Below the pieces are notes generated by a model. That model was given only the letters and a program-made list of their open reading frames with translations, searched no databases and was not told where the DNA came from. Source: Sphingopyxis sp. H073 (GTDB lineage: Bacteria > Pseudomonadota > Alphaproteobacteria > Sphingomonadales > Sphingomonadaceae). From it: a stretch of 64,000 nt of DNA. The position numbers were made by a program, and so were the translations under genes. Shown in pieces: positions 1 through 9,767 of the stretch (positions are counted from its first letter, which is position 1; every line of letters begins with the position of its first letter). The stretch is taken from NCBI RefSeq assembly GCF_001468395.1, contig NZ_LNSG01000009.1:1-64000 (forward strand), in the 5' to 3' direction.

Positions 1-47
1 ATTGGGGCTTCATCTTCGTTCCTTCGTCACTACGACGAAGCCCCAAT
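1..47 (-). promoter_or_regulatory. IS leader stem-loop covering the orfA start (copy 1)
   Basis: Arms at 37-47 and 1-11 form an 11-bp inverted repeat (minus-strand ATTGGGGCTTC with GAAGCCCCAAT) that includes the last base of the orfA start codon. A shorter inner hairpin (34-40 with 22-28) shares one arm segment. The same fold occurs in copy 2 with two compensated base-pair changes. Confidence 0.6.
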
Positions 48-98
48 CCTCCTTAATTCACAACCTCAAATCTGTGCCATAGGTGCTGACGGGGGACA
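1..98 (-). mobile_element. IS3-like element, 5' terminal fragment (copy 1)
   Basis: The reverse complement of 1-98 matches the first ~100 bases of the complete IS at 42240: the same terminus beginning TGT and containing CCCCGTCAGCACC, the same leader, and the ATG of orfA (minus-strand ATG at 13-11). Only the 5' end is in the window, and the transposase would read leftwards out of it. The inner edge at 98 abuts the truncated TonB receptor. The copies differ at several leader bases, so they are diverged relatives and not recent duplicates. Confidence 0.9.
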
Positions 99-1607
99 AT
101 CAATACATTGCGTGCATCACCAACTGAAGTCTGCCAGGTGATCCAAGCTGGTGCCTGTGTCCATGGTGGATTCTCGTCTTACCCCGGTGCGCTACGGCCG
201 TTGCCAGGCGGTGACTGGTTTGGATACATCGATCCGGACGGCAGCGGGCGGGTAACGTCGAGTGATTATACATTCGATAACGCAAATACCATGTCCACCT
301 ACGGTGGTAGTGCCAAGCTGACCTCAGCTGTGGGGGATGTAAACATCAATCTGATCAGCGATTACAAGCAGTTCAAGAAGGACTTCAATCTCGACCTCGA
401 GGCTGGACCGGAAAATCAGTTTGCATGGCATGGCATTGCCAATACTAAGGCCTTTACGCAAGAACTGCGTCTTGACGGTGCAACTGGTCCTCTCAAGTGG
501 GTGACCGGACTGTATTACCTGAATATCAAGACCCATGCCGTCCATGGCATCGCGGCGTTGCCGGACAGCGCGTATCCTATTCCTTCATGGGATCAACCGC
601 GCATCGCAAACCTCAAGACTGAATCTTACTCCGCGTTCGGTCAGGTGGACTATCAGGTTACGGACACGGTCAATTTGATTGGTGGCCTGCGCTGGACCCG
701 CGAAAAGAAGCGGTATGATTTTGAGGTTCTTTTCGTGACCCCGACTGACAACGGCAATCCTTATTCCTGGGATTACTCGCCCGCAATTAGTTTCCCTGGT
801 TTCTCTCAGGGGCTTTACGCAGACTCGCACGGTGAAACGTTGTGGTCATGGAAGGCGGGAGTTAACTGGAAGCCTGTGCAGGATGTCCTGGTCTATGCCA
901 GCGTTACGCAGGGTGCCAAGGCAGGAAGTTACAATGCGGGCGGTCCGCCGCTTCCCGCTTCTGAGATTCCCTATAAGCCGGAGCGGCTTATTTCTTACGA
1001 GGTCGGACTCAAAAGCACTCTTTTTGGCGGTAAAGTCCGGTTCAATACAGCGGGCTACTACTATGACTACCACAACTATCAGGCCGCGCGCTGGTTGGGT
1101 TTCTCGAGCCTTATCACCAATGCCAATGCGCGGATATATGGTGGTGAAGCCGAGCTTGCTGCTTCTCTTACAGATAATCTCGAAGCGTCGTTCAACGTTG
1201 GCGCACAGCACAATACGGTGAAGAATGTCCTAGTGGGAGGAGTGCGGCGTAATGTTCAGACGACCTTTACGCCCAAACTGACCTTGGCCGGCACTATCCG
1301 TTACACTGTTCCCAGCTTGGTTGCAGGTGGCAAAGTCGGCCTTCAGGCTAGTGCAAATTATCAGTCCCGGGTGTGGCATAACCTGAACAATTTCGACGCC
1401 AATAGTCTCGCGCCCTATGGCGTGGTTAATGCGCGTATTGATTGGACCAGCGAAGACAAGAAATGGTTGGTCGCCTTCAGTGTCAAGAACCTCACAGACA
1501 ACGTTTACGACAATATCGGTTTCGATTTGTCGCAGGTTTGCGGATGCAACCTTCAGGCACAGGGAAAGCCGCGGTGGTTTAACGTGTCTGTGCGCCGCAG
1601 TTTCTAA
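99..1607 (+). pseudogene. TonB-dependent receptor, 5'-truncated by IS (beta-barrel portion)
   Basis: The open frame enters directly from the IS end at 98 and runs to a TAA at 1605. About 500 residues remain. They look like the outer-membrane beta-barrel of a sphingomonad TonB-dependent receptor: alternating aromatic strands, segments such as FGQVDYQVTDTVNLIGGLRW, and a terminal strand ending in VRRSF. The signal peptide, TonB box and plug domain are missing, so the protein cannot be exported or gated normally. The only start is a TTG at 108 just outside the IS. In its intact form it would have served the demethylation genes downstream, probably importing their substrate, but that is inferred from position only. 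Confidence 0.85.
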
Positions 1608-1617
1608 ATAGTTGGTC

Positions 1618-1646
1618 CTCCGCCTCGCTGTCCCGGCGAGGCGGAG
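1618..1646 (+). terminator. Strong stem-loop after the TonB receptor gene
   Basis: A perfect 11-bp stem (CTCCGCCTCGC with GCGAGGCGGAG) closes a 7-base loop 10 bases after the receptor stop. A clear U-tract does not follow (acatcacaatatttt), so it may act as a weak intrinsic terminator or a 3' stabilising structure. It separates the receptor from the flavoprotein gene. Confidence 0.6.
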
Positions 1647-1714
1647 ACATCACAATATTTTGAGTGGCTCTCGCGGGCGCTTCAATTTTTGTCCATTCAA
1701 CAAGAAGTGTAAAC

Positions 1715-4165
1715 ATGACCCCTAGTATTCCTCGCAGGGCTAAAGTCGTGATTGTCGGTGGCGGCGTTATAGGCTGCAGCATCGCCTATCATCTTACGAA
1801 ACTTGGCTGGCAAGACGTCGTGCTCCTGGAGCGTAAGCAGCTAACTTGCGGCACTACATGGCACGCCGCTGGTTTGCTAACGACGTTGCGATCTACAGAA
1901 AATGCAACCAAGCTCGCAAAGTATACGCAGGATCTCTATGCAAAGCTGGAAGAAGAGACCGGTCTGTCTACGGGTATTATGCGGGTCGGTTCGCTCCAGA
2001 TTGCCAGCGACTACGAACGTCTTGAGGAAATGCGTCGCGGTTGCGCGATGGCCGGCATTTTTGGCGTTGAGAGCAGGGAGGTAACACCTGCGCAAGTTCA
2101 GGAGCTCTGGCCTTTGGCGGATGTTTCAGACATTCTCGCCGGGTTTTATTTCCCTACAGATGGCCGTACCAACCCGACCGACACGACCATGTCGCTCGCC
2201 AAAGGGGCGCGAATGGGCGGTGCCAAGATCGTCGAAGGGGTTAAAGTTCTTGACGTTGTCAAGCGGGGCGATCGGGTTGTTGCTGTTACAACGGACGCTG
2301 GTGACATCGAGGCCGATTACGTTGTGAATTGCACCGGCATGTGGGCTCGAGAATTCGGGCTAAGAGCCGGTGTGAATATTCCGCTGCAGGCAGCCGAACA
2401 TTATTATCTCATTACCGAGAGCTTGGAGGGTATGCATGCCAATCTGCCTATCCTGCGCGATCCGGGTAATGTAGCCTATTATCGTGAAGAAACCGGCAAG
2501 CTCATGTTGGGCTTGTTCGAGCCTGTTGCCGCAGTTTGGGGTGAAAAGGGAATTCCCGAGGAATTTTGCTTTGACGAGTTGCCCCCGGATTGGGAACGCG
2601 TAACTCCGTATCTGGAAAAGGCGATGAGCCGAGTCCCCTCGATGACGAACGTCGGAGTTCGAATCCTTTTTAATGGTCCCGAGAGCTTCACGCCTGATCA
2701 TAATTACCTGATGGGACGTGCGCCGGGGTTACAGAATTATTATGTTGCCGCAGGCTTTAATTCTCTTGGGATTCTATCTGGTGGCGGTGCCGGGATGGTC
2801 TTAGCGCATTGGATAGTAAACGGCCATCCGCCGATGGACGTCTTTGATTCCGATATTCGTCGTGTTCATGATTTTCAGGGCAATGCGAAATATCTGCAAG
2901 ACCGTACGGTCGAATCATTGGGCATCGGTTATCAGCACCACTGGCCGTTTCGGCAGTGGGAGACCGCTCGCGATGTCAAGAAACTTGTCCTGCATGATCG
3001 CGTCGCTGCCGCAGGCGCATGCTTCGGCGAGTCTGCTGGTTGGGAACGCCCCAACTGGTATGCGCCAGCCGGTGTTAGGCCGCAATACGAATATACTTTC
3101 AAGCGCCAGAATTGGTTTGAATATAACGCACAAGAGCATCGGGCGGTCCGAGAGAAAGTCGGCCTATTCGAGCAGAGTTCATTTTCGAAATTCCTTGTCC
3201 AGGGCAAGGACGCGGAAAAAGTACTTAACAAGATCAGTGCCAACAACGTAGCGGTGATCGCTGGTAAAGCAGTGTACACACAATTCTTGAACGAGCGTGG
3301 TGGGATCGAAGCCGACCTTACCATAACTCGGCTGGGTGCCGAAGAATATCTTGTCGTTACTGCGGCCTTCACCCATAGTCATGTGCTCGCCTGGATCCGG
3401 GAGCATATTCCGGACAATGCTCACTGCTCAATCGCAGACATTACCGGCGCCTATGGTATGCTCAACTTGCAGGGGCCGCTTTCGCGGGACTTGCTTTCAA
3501 AGCTAACGGACAGCGACCTCTCGCTTGAGGCATTTCCGTTCGGCACCATGCAAGATATTGAAATTGGGTATCAGAAAATCAAGGCGCTGCGGATCACTTA
3601 TGTCGGGGAGTTGGGTTGGGAGTTATATGTTCCTACGGAATATCTGCTTCCTGTCTACGACAAGTTAATCGACGCGGGCCAGGCATTTGAACTCAAGCAT
3701 TGCGGCTATCACGCGCTCAACTCGCTCCGCATCGAGAAGGCATATCGCGAGTGGGCTCACGACATAGGCGCCGATGATACACCAATAGAGGCCGGGCTGG
3801 GTTTTGCTTGCGATTTCAAAAAGGCGGAGGGGTTCGTTGGGCGTGAGGCGCTCCTGCGTCAAAAGGAACTGGGCGTCCCTTCCAAGAGACTGGTACAATT
3901 TCTGCTCAAGGATCCCGAACCGCTGCTCTATCATGCCGAGCCGATCGTCGTGAACGGAGAGGCGAATGGTTTCACGAGCTCGGCTATGTATGGTCATACC
4001 CTCGGCGGATCTGTGGCCATGGGATACCTCTACCGTCAGGATGGGGTGACTCAGGACTGGCTCGACAGTGCCGATATCAAAATCAATGTTGCTGGCCAGC
4101 TCGTGTCAGCCACAGCTTCGCTCAAGCCTCTCTATGATCCGTCATCAAGTCGGATTCGGGTTTGA
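1715..4165 (+). CDS. Dimethylglycine/sarcosine dehydrogenase-like flavoprotein (DAO + GcvT domains)
   Basis: This 816-residue protein has an N-terminal FAD-binding DAO domain (dinucleotide motif VVIVGGGVIGCSIAYHL; GTTWHAAGL, a motif shared with DMGDH/SARDH proteins, which often carry covalent FAD on the His). A C-terminal GcvT-like folate domain starts near residue 470. The architecture is that of enzymes that oxidise an N-methyl group, pass electrons to ETF and hand the carbon to tetrahydrofolate. Neighbouring purU, folD and etfBA fit this exactly. The true substrate (dimethylglycine, sarcosine or another N-methyl amine) cannot be read from sequence. I chose ATG 1715 because the upstream extension from 1664 precedes the usual FAD-domain start. 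The purU stop-to-start spacing suggests an operon. Confidence 0.88.
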   Translation: MTPSIPRRAKVVIVGGGVIGCSIAYHLTKLGWQDVVLLERKQLTCGTTWHAAGLLTTLRSTENATKLAKYTQDLYAKLEEETGLSTGIMRVGSLQIASDYERLEEMRRGCAMAGIFGVESREVTPAQVQELWPLADVSDILAGFYFPTDGRTNPTDTTMSLAKGARMGGAKIVEGVKVLDVVKRGDRVVAVTTDAGDIEADYVVNCTGMWAREFGLRAGVNIPLQAAEHYYLITESLEGMHANLPILRDPGNVAYYREETGKLMLGLFEPVAAVWGEKGIPEEFCFDELPPDWERVTPYLEKAMSRVPSMTNVGVRILFNGPESFTPDHNYLMGRAPGLQNYYVAAGFNSLGILSGGGAGMVLAHWIVNGHPPMDVFDSDIRRVHDFQGNAKYLQDRTVESLGIGYQHHWPFRQWETARDVKKLVLHDRVAAAGACFGESAGWERPNWYAPAGVRPQYEYTFKRQNWFEYNAQEHRAVREKVGLFEQSSFSKFLVQGKDAEKVLNKISANNVAVIAGKAVYTQFLNERGGIEADLTITRLGAEEYLVVTAAFTHSHVLAWIREHIPDNAHCSIADITGAYGMLNLQGPLSRDLLSKLTDSDLSLEAFPFGTMQDIEIGYQKIKALRITYVGELGWELYVPTEYLLPVYDKLIDAGQAFELKHCGYHALNSLRIEKAYREWAHDIGADDTPIEAGLGFACDFKKAEGFVGREALLRQKELGVPSKRLVQFLLKDPEPLLYHAEPIVVNGEANGFTSSAMYGHTLGGSVAMGYLYRQDGVTQDWLDSADIKINVAGQLVSATASLKPLYDPSSSRIRV

Positions 4166-4194
4166 TCGACGTCCATTTTCCGGGAGGCAGGCAG

Positions 4195-5046
4195 TTGAAT
4201 CACCGTTATATTCTTACCTTGGACTGTAAAGATCAGCCGGGGATAGTTAGTTGTGTATCAGGTTTCTTCTTCAAGCGCGGTTACAATATCGAGGAATCGG
4301 CACAGTTTCGCGACCCGTTTTCCGATCGCTTCTTTCTTCGAACCGTGTTCGCAGGTGGCGAGGCGCAGGTGCTAGACGATCTTAGCGCAGAACTGGCGGA
4401 AGTCAGCGCGCCTTACGACATGGTCTGCTCCATACGAGACGCTGACAAGCCGATGAAGGTAATGATAGCCGTGTCCAAGTGGGGACATTGCTTGACGCAT
4501 CTTCTCGCGTCCTGGAAGCGTGGAGCGCTGCCAATTGATATCGTCGGTGTGGTTTCCAACCATCCAGACATGGCCGAACTGGCAGGGTGGTACGGAATAC
4601 CATATCATTATTTGCCCGTGGAGGCTGGGGCCAAGCGTGAACAGGAACTCCAAATTCTCGATCTGATGAGCGCCGGAGGTGCCGAACTGCTTGTCCTCGC
4701 ACGATATATGCAGATTCTTTCCGCCGAGATGAGTGAGGCATTGGCTGGTCGCGCCATCAATATTCATCATTCGTTTTTGCCGGGCTTCAAGGGCGCGCGT
4801 CCGTATGAACGGGCTTACGAACGTGGGGTAAAGCTTATTGGCGCGACCGCACACTATGTGACCTCTGATCTTGACGAGGGACCAATCATTGAACAAGCGG
4901 TGGAACGGGTGTCACATGCCCTGATGCCGGCGCAGTTGATTGAAACCGGCCGGGATATCGAGTCCTCGGTGCTAACTCGTGCAGTTCGATGGCATGCTGA
5001 ACAGCGGGTACTTAGGAACGAAGGGAGAACAGTTGTATTCTCCTAA
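4195..5046 (+). CDS. purU: Formyltetrahydrofolate deformylase
   Basis: PurU hydrolyses 10-formyl-THF to formate and free THF. The ~283-residue protein has an N-terminal ACT domain (YILTLDCKDQPGIVS) and a C-terminal formyltransferase-fold domain with the catalytic Asn-His-Asp set visible in NIHHSFLPGFKGARPY and SDLDEGPII. The TTG at 4195 is preferred over the TTG at 4162 because GGGAGG lies just upstream of it and it gives the usual N terminus. It sits 29 bases after the dehydrogenase gene, so both are probably one transcript. Here it would drain C1 units produced by demethylation and regenerate THF, a role known for PurU in methylamine and glycine-betaine catabolism. Confidence 0.92.
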   Translation: MNHRYILTLDCKDQPGIVSCVSGFFFKRGYNIEESAQFRDPFSDRFFLRTVFAGGEAQVLDDLSAELAEVSAPYDMVCSIRDADKPMKVMIAVSKWGHCLTHLLASWKRGALPIDIVGVVSNHPDMAELAGWYGIPYHYLPVEAGAKREQELQILDLMSAGGAELLVLARYMQILSAEMSEALAGRAINIHHSFLPGFKGARPYERAYERGVKLIGATAHYVTSDLDEGPIIEQAVERVSHALMPAQLIETGRDIESSVLTRAVRWHAEQRVLRNEGRTVVFS

Positions 5047-5245
5047 ACGGCCCTTGATATTATGATGACTGCACCGTCGGCTGAGTTTGCAACTAGTTTG
5101 ACGTGCGCCACGAAAGATATCGCCTTGCTGCTGTCTGTCCGGGAAGGTACGAGTCTGATTGCAAGATGAAAATGCATCAAAGCGGACATCGCCTGACAGG
5201 AAGATGACCGAAAGAATATGGGGCTGAGCGAAATTGCTGAAGAAG

Positions 5246-5896
5246 ATGACTAAAGCTCAATTGGCTAGTGGCAAGGGGCCGGGTCGTGGCAAGCGAACGC
5301 TGTTTGCTCATAAACGCAATGTTGGGACATCAGATGCTTTGTCTACGCCGCTTAATGTGGGCGGAAAGATAAGGGAAAAACGAAAATTGTTGGGAATGAC
5401 CATTGAAGATATTTCTCTTAAGACTGGACTATCGATTGGTCATATCAGCCAGATCGAGCGCGATATTACATCTCCCACGTTAAACGCATTTCAGCTTTTG
5501 GCGAGCGTCCTTGGTGTAAATATCAGTTATTTTTTCTCTGATGTCGAAGAAAAGGAGAAGGAGGGGCGCTACATCACGCGTGGTGACGACCGGAAATTTC
5601 TTACGTTCTCCTCGGGTTTCAAGGAATGCCAGATAAATACGTCCGCTATTAGTAATCTGCAGGTGCTGTGTAGCACTTTTGAACCAGGTGCAGCCGTAGA
5701 TGAACCCTATAGCCATGATGGGGAGGAATGCGGAATGGTAATCTCCGGAGTATTTGAAATTACCATTGATGGTGAACCTTATCTTCTCAAGGATGGAGAC
5801 GGTTTTTCTTTTCCTAGCGAAAAGCCCCATTCTTACAGAAATCCTGGAGAGTCCCAGGCGGTGGTTGTTTGGGCCATGACGCCTCCCTCCTATTAA
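5246..5896 (+). CDS. XRE-family regulator with C-terminal cupin domain
   Basis: The protein has about 216 residues. A basic N-terminal tail is followed by a Cro/CI helix-turn-helix (GKIREKRKLLGMTIEDISLK through SIGHISQIERD) and a C-terminal cupin barrel (SHDGEECGMVISGVFEITIDG, then GDGFSFPSEKPHSYRNPG). This PuuR-like architecture normally senses a small metabolite or amine and controls adjacent catabolic genes. Its place between purU and etfBA suggests it regulates the demethylation cassette. ATG 5246 is chosen over TTG 5234. The 200-base gap before it is the likeliest site for its operator, although I could not identify one there. Confidence 0.88.
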   Translation: MTKAQLASGKGPGRGKRTLFAHKRNVGTSDALSTPLNVGGKIREKRKLLGMTIEDISLKTGLSIGHISQIERDITSPTLNAFQLLASVLGVNISYFFSDVEEKEKEGRYITRGDDRKFLTFSSGFKECQINTSAISNLQVLCSTFEPGAAVDEPYSHDGEECGMVISGVFEITIDGEPYLLKDGDGFSFPSEKPHSYRNPGESQAVVVWAMTPPSY

Positions 5897-5919
5897 CAAT
5901 AAGTATTTAGGACCTTGCT

Positions 5920-6669
5920 ATGAAACTTTTAGTCCCCGTGAAGCGGGTGATAGATTATAATGTGAAGCCGCGGGTGAAGGCGGACGGGAGTGGTGTTGAT
6001 CTTTCGAATGTGAAGATGAGCATGAACCCGTTTGACGAGATTGCGGTAGAGGAAGCGCTGCGGCTCAAGGAGAAGGGCGTAGCAAGCGAGATCGTGGCGG
6101 TGAGCGTGGGTCCGGCGAAGGCGCAGGAGACCTTGCGTACGGCACTGGCGATGGGCGCGGACCGGGCGATCCTGATCGAGAGCGATGCCGAGATCGAGCC
6201 GCTCGCGGTGGCGAAGCTGCTGGCGAAGGTCGCGGGCGAGGAAGCTTCCGGCATGGTGATCCTTGGCAAGCAGGCGATCGACGACGATTCGAACCAGACC
6301 GGCCAGATGCTCGCCGCACTCTTGGGCTGGGCGCAGGGCACATTCGCGAGCAAGGTCGAGGTATCGGGCGACGCGGTTGCCGTGACGCGCGAGGTCGATG
6401 GCGGTCTGGAGACGGTGAGCCTGAAGCTCCCGGCGATCGTCACCACCGACCTGCGCCTGAATGAACCGCGCTATGCGTCCCTTCCCAACATCATGAAGGC
6501 GAAGTCCAAGCCGCTCGCTCAGAAGAAGCCGGAGGATTACGGCGTCGACCTCACCCCGCGCCTTACCACGCTTAAAGTGGAGGAGCCGCCAAAGCGCAGC
6601 GCGGGCATCAAGGTCGCCGATGTGGATGAACTGGTGGCGAAGCTCAAGGCATTGGGAGTGGCAGCATGA
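5920..6669 (+). CDS. etfB: Electron transfer flavoprotein beta subunit
   Basis: EtfB (249 residues) begins [20 protein letters not shown] and carries the expected adenine-nucleotide fold with [18 protein letters not shown] and [19 protein letters not shown]. It pairs with EtfA to accept electrons from flavin dehydrogenases and deliver them to ETF-quinone oxidoreductase. An AGGA lies just upstream of the ATG. Its TGA overlaps the etfA start. By eye etfBA is much richer in G/C third positions than the flanking purU and folD genes, so it seems to have a different origin and may be a copy of the chromosomal type. It is the plausible electron acceptor for the dehydrogenase at 1715. Confidence 0.95.
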   Translation: MKLLVPVKRVIDYNVKPRVKADGSGVDLSNVKMSMNPFDEIAVEEALRLKEKGVASEIVAVSVGPAKAQETLRTALAMGADRAILIESDAEIEPLAVAKLLAKVAGEEASGMVILGKQAIDDDSNQTGQMLAALLGWAQGTFASKVEVSGDAVAVTREVDGGLETVSLKLPAIVTTDLRLNEPRYASLPNIMKAKSKPLAQKKPEDYGVDLTPRLTTLKVEEPPKRSAGIKVADVDELVAKLKALGVAA

Positions 6670-7595
6670 AGACGCTGGTATGGGTAGAGCATGAGGGCGG
6701 CGCACTTAAGGACGCGACTCTCTCCGCCGTCACGGCGGCGTCGAAGCTGGGCGAGGTGCATCTGATCGTTGCGGGTGCTGGCGTTGGCGGTGTAGCCGCC
6801 GAGGCCGCGAAGATCGCGGGCGTGGGCAAGGTCCATGTTGCGGACGATGCGGCGTTCGATCATGCGCTCGCGGAGAATGTCGCACCGCTGATCGTGGACC
6901 TCATGGGCCATCATGACGCGTTCGTCGCACCCGCGACCAGCAACGGCAAAAACATCGCGCCGCGCGTTGCCGCGTTGCTCGATGTGATGCAGCTCTCGGA
7001 CATCCTCTCGGTGGAAAGCGCCGATACCTTCACGCGGCCCACTTATGCGGGCAATGCGATTGCGACGGTGAAGACGTCCGATGCCAAACTTGTCATCACC
7101 GTGCGTGGCACCGCGTTCGAGAAGGCGGCTAAGGACGGCGGTAGCGGCACGATTGAGGCGGTGTCCTCGACCGGCGACAAGGGCTTGTCGAGCTTCGTTG
7201 GCGCGGAGATCGCCAAGCTGGAGCGCCCGGAACTCACATCAGCCAAGATTATCGTCTCCGGTGGCCGCGCCCTCAAAGATGGCCCCACGTTCGAGAGCAC
7301 GATCTTCCCGCTGGCCGACAAGCTCGGCGCGGCAGTAGGCGCATCGCGCGCGGCGGTCGACGCGGGCTATGTGCCGAATGACTATCAGGTCGGCCAGACC
7401 GGCAAGATCGTCGCGCCCGAAGTCTATGTCGCGGTCGGCATCTCCGGCGCGATCCAGCACCTTGCCGGCATGAAGGACAGCAAGACCATCATCGCCATCA
7501 ACAAGGACGAGGACGCCCCCATCTTCCAGGTCGCAGACATCGGCCTCGTCGGAGACCTGTTCACAGTTTTGCCTGAACTAGCAGGCAAGCTTTGA
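6666..7595 (+). CDS. etfA: Electron transfer flavoprotein alpha subunit
   Basis: EtfA (309 residues) shows the C-terminal FAD-binding region typical of the family: [20 protein letters not shown], then [20 protein letters not shown] and a final [10 protein letters not shown]. The start codon overlaps the etfB stop (ATGA), so the subunits are translationally coupled. Like etfB it has higher GC than the surrounding genes. No ETF-QO gene is in the window, so the host enzyme would have to pass electrons to the quinone pool. Confidence 0.95.
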   Translation: MKTLVWVEHEGGALKDATLSAVTAASKLGEVHLIVAGAGVGGVAAEAAKIAGVGKVHVADDAAFDHALAENVAPLIVDLMGHHDAFVAPATSNGKNIAPRVAALLDVMQLSDILSVESADTFTRPTYAGNAIATVKTSDAKLVITVRGTAFEKAAKDGGSGTIEAVSSTGDKGLSSFVGAEIAKLERPELTSAKIIVSGGRALKDGPTFESTIFPLADKLGAAVGASRAAVDAGYVPNDYQVGQTGKIVAPEVYVAVGISGAIQHLAGMKDSKTIIAINKDEDAPIFQVADIGLVGDLFTVLPELAGKL

Positions 7596-7614
7596 GCAGC
7601 AATTAGAGGTAGGC

Positions 7615-8487
7615 GTGGTACAGATCATAGATGGCCGCAAACTTGCGGCACAGGTAATTCAGGAGACTGCCGAGCAAGTACGCGCTCTGCGGGAGAGCGT
7701 CGGCATATCGACCGGTCTGGCTGTAATTCTTGTAGGCCATGATCCTGCAAGCGAGATTTACGTGCGGCGAAAAATTGCCCAGTGCGCTAAAGCGGGGATC
7801 ATCTCGTTCGAGCATCGCTTGCCTGTTGACTGTACTCAAGAGGAACTGATTTCCATCATCGATCAACTAAATGCCCGTTCAGATGTGCACGGGATTCTGG
7901 TTCAGCTTCCCCTTCCAGCACACATCAAGGATTCCGTCGTACTCGATCGTATCGCTCCCTTCAAAGATGTGGACGGGTTTCACCCGGTAAATGTCGGACG
8001 ACTGTCTACGGGAACAGGGGGGCTCGTACCCTGTACGCCGCTCGGTGTCATGATGATCCTTGATACTTTGATTGAGGACTATAGCGGTCTGAACGCGGTT
8101 GTGATCGGTAAATCCAATATTGTCGGTAAACCGATTTCAATGCTGTTGTTAGAACGCGAGGCCACTGTAACGGTGACTCATATCCAGACTCGCGATTTGC
8201 ACGATATTACACGCAAAGCCGATATCGTTGTAGCTGCGGCCGGCGCCCCACATCTGGTACGCGGATATTGGGTCAAGCCCGGCGCAGTGGTTATCGACGT
8301 TGGCATTACGAGGGTTGCCCTTCCTAATGGAGCTACGGAAATTAGAGGCGATTGCGCCACGGATGAATTGGGACATGCGAGGGCTATCACACCCGTACCG
8401 GGGGGAGTCGGTCCGATGACAATCGCCTGCCTGCTCGCAAATACAGCCCAGGCAGCTTTCCGTTCGACCGAGGCGACAAGCTCGTAG
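7615..8487 (+). CDS. folD: Bifunctional methylene-THF dehydrogenase/cyclohydrolase
   Basis: FolD interconverts 5,10-methylene-THF and 10-formyl-THF. The 290-residue protein carries the catalytic YVRRK segment, [23 protein letters not shown], the NAD(P)-site [18 protein letters not shown] and the [11 protein letters not shown] loop. Translation probably begins at GTG 7615 after AGAGGTAGGC. It follows etfA by 19 bases. In this cassette it links methylene-THF from the dehydrogenase to the PurU deformylase. Codon use is less GC-rich than etfBA and resembles purU. A host housekeeping folD would be expected elsewhere, so this is probably a dedicated accessory copy. Confidence 0.94.
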   Translation: MVQIIDGRKLAAQVIQETAEQVRALRESVGISTGLAVILVGHDPASEIYVRRKIAQCAKAGIISFEHRLPVDCTQEELISIIDQLNARSDVHGILVQLPLPAHIKDSVVLDRIAPFKDVDGFHPVNVGRLSTGTGGLVPCTPLGVMMILDTLIEDYSGLNAVVIGKSNIVGKPISMLLLEREATVTVTHIQTRDLHDITRKADIVVAAAGAPHLVRGYWVKPGAVVIDVGITRVALPNGATEIRGDCATDELGHARAITPVPGGVGPMTIACLLANTAQAAFRSTEATSS

Positions 8488-8495
8488 GAGATTAC

Positions 8496-9767
8496 ATGGG
8501 CTGGGTCGAGCATCCTCAACGCCAGCAGGTGGTCAATGAAATGCACCTGCGACGCTGGCCGACCCTGTCGGTGCCAACAATGTTGATCCAGATCCTTAGA
8601 ATGGTGGATCAAGATGAATGGGAAGCGCAGGCTAACGCCATTGATGGCCTTCCTGATACTAAATTAGACCCTAGTGACAATCCGCGGCAAACTTCAGGCG
8701 TTTTACCCGGCGGAGTGCCATTTGTATTGGAGCGTTTTAGCGAAGCAAGTGCTATAACAGTTATCTTGCCGATGGTCGTAGGAGAACATCTGGCTTTCCC
8801 GGAAGAAGTTTGCCGTTGGGCGAGGGACTTGCCCGGCAGGGTAATACGCGCAACAAAGATTTTTATCTTTGAGTCGGTTAGCGATGCAGAGATGTATCTG
8901 CCCGAGCTAAAAATGAAAACTAGTGACGTGATTAGTTGCTACGTCGGCACGGAGGCAAAGGCAAGGCTGTGGTCTGACTTCCGGATCGGCGAAGATGGAT
9001 GGGGCCACCTACTTATTGCAGCTGAGCGTATGGACCCTGGCGACTTGACTCGGCTTGTTCAACGCTTGCAAGAGCTGGGCAATTATCGCAACCTTGCGTT
9101 GCTTGGTTTACCTGTTGCACGCTTGTATTGGAATGACTTGGATCGCGCAGAACTCGAACTAGCAGCCTTGGCTGCAGAGGTCGCATCCCCTGACTCTATC
9201 GATGATGTTTTGTTAGAAAAAGTAACAGGGGTTTCTCTTGGTTTAATTCAAGCTGTGGCTGCAACCCGTTTCCGGATGGCAGCCACACAAGCTTATGCAA
9301 GGATAGCAATCGAACGTCTGCATGAAATTAGTACACTGCCTGTGTCCGGTTATCCTTCCTTGCTCGATTTTACTGAGCGACGGCTTCGTCCAGCTGTGCG
9401 AACCTGTGATGCGTATGCACAGCGTCTGTCAGAATTAGCGCTCAGTGCAGATAGGTTTGCCGCCCTTCTAAGAACACGTATAGAAACGCGAATTGAAAAT
9501 CAAAACGCGCTTCTTCTTAAATCAATGCGGAATATATCGATAGCACAATTACGTATGCAACATTTTGTTGAAGGTTTATCCGTAATTGCAATTTCTTATT
9601 ACATGGTTTCACTATTCTCGCATTTCGTTAAAGCATATGAATTATATTTTGGTGAACATTTTGTTGAAATGAGTGAATCTATTGCCGTTCCAATAACTCT
9701 ATTCGGTTTTGGATTATTTATTGCTAATAAACGTAAGAAATTAGGCAAGTCAAGATATGAAGCATAG
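8496..9767 (+). CDS. DUF3422 family membrane protein
   Basis: The 423-residue protein matches my recollection of DUF3422: it opens with a HPQRQQVVNEMHLRRWP segment, has a soluble central region rich in helices, and ends with two predicted membrane segments (near VEGLSVIAISYYMVSLFSHF and VPITLFGFGLFI) followed by a basic tail. The biochemical function of the family is not known to me. A good ribosome site (TAGGAG) precedes ATG 8496, 8 bases after folD, so it is probably the last gene of the cassette. The final ~250 bases become noticeably AT-rich and run into a very AT-rich gap. Confidence 0.75.
   Translation: MGWVEHPQRQQVVNEMHLRRWPTLSVPTMLIQILRMVDQDEWEAQANAIDGLPDTKLDPSDNPRQTSGVLPGGVPFVLERFSEASAITVILPMVVGEHLAFPEEVCRWARDLPGRVIRATKIFIFESVSDAEMYLPELKMKTSDVISCYVGTEAKARLWSDFRIGEDGWGHLLIAAERMDPGDLTRLVQRLQELGNYRNLALLGLPVARLYWNDLDRAELELAALAAEVASPDSIDDVLLEKVTGVSLGLIQAVAATRFRMAATQAYARIAIERLHEISTLPVSGYPSLLDFTERRLRPAVRTCDAYAQRLSELALSADRFAALLRTRIETRIENQNALLLKSMRNISIAQLRMQHFVEGLSVIAISYYMVSLFSHFVKAYELYFGEHFVEMSESIAVPITLFGFGLFIANKRKKLGKSRYEA

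Noticed and set aside
5929-6705. Long minus-strand frames opposite etfB
   Set aside because: They are His/Arg-rich shadows of a GC-rich gene in another frame with no family match.
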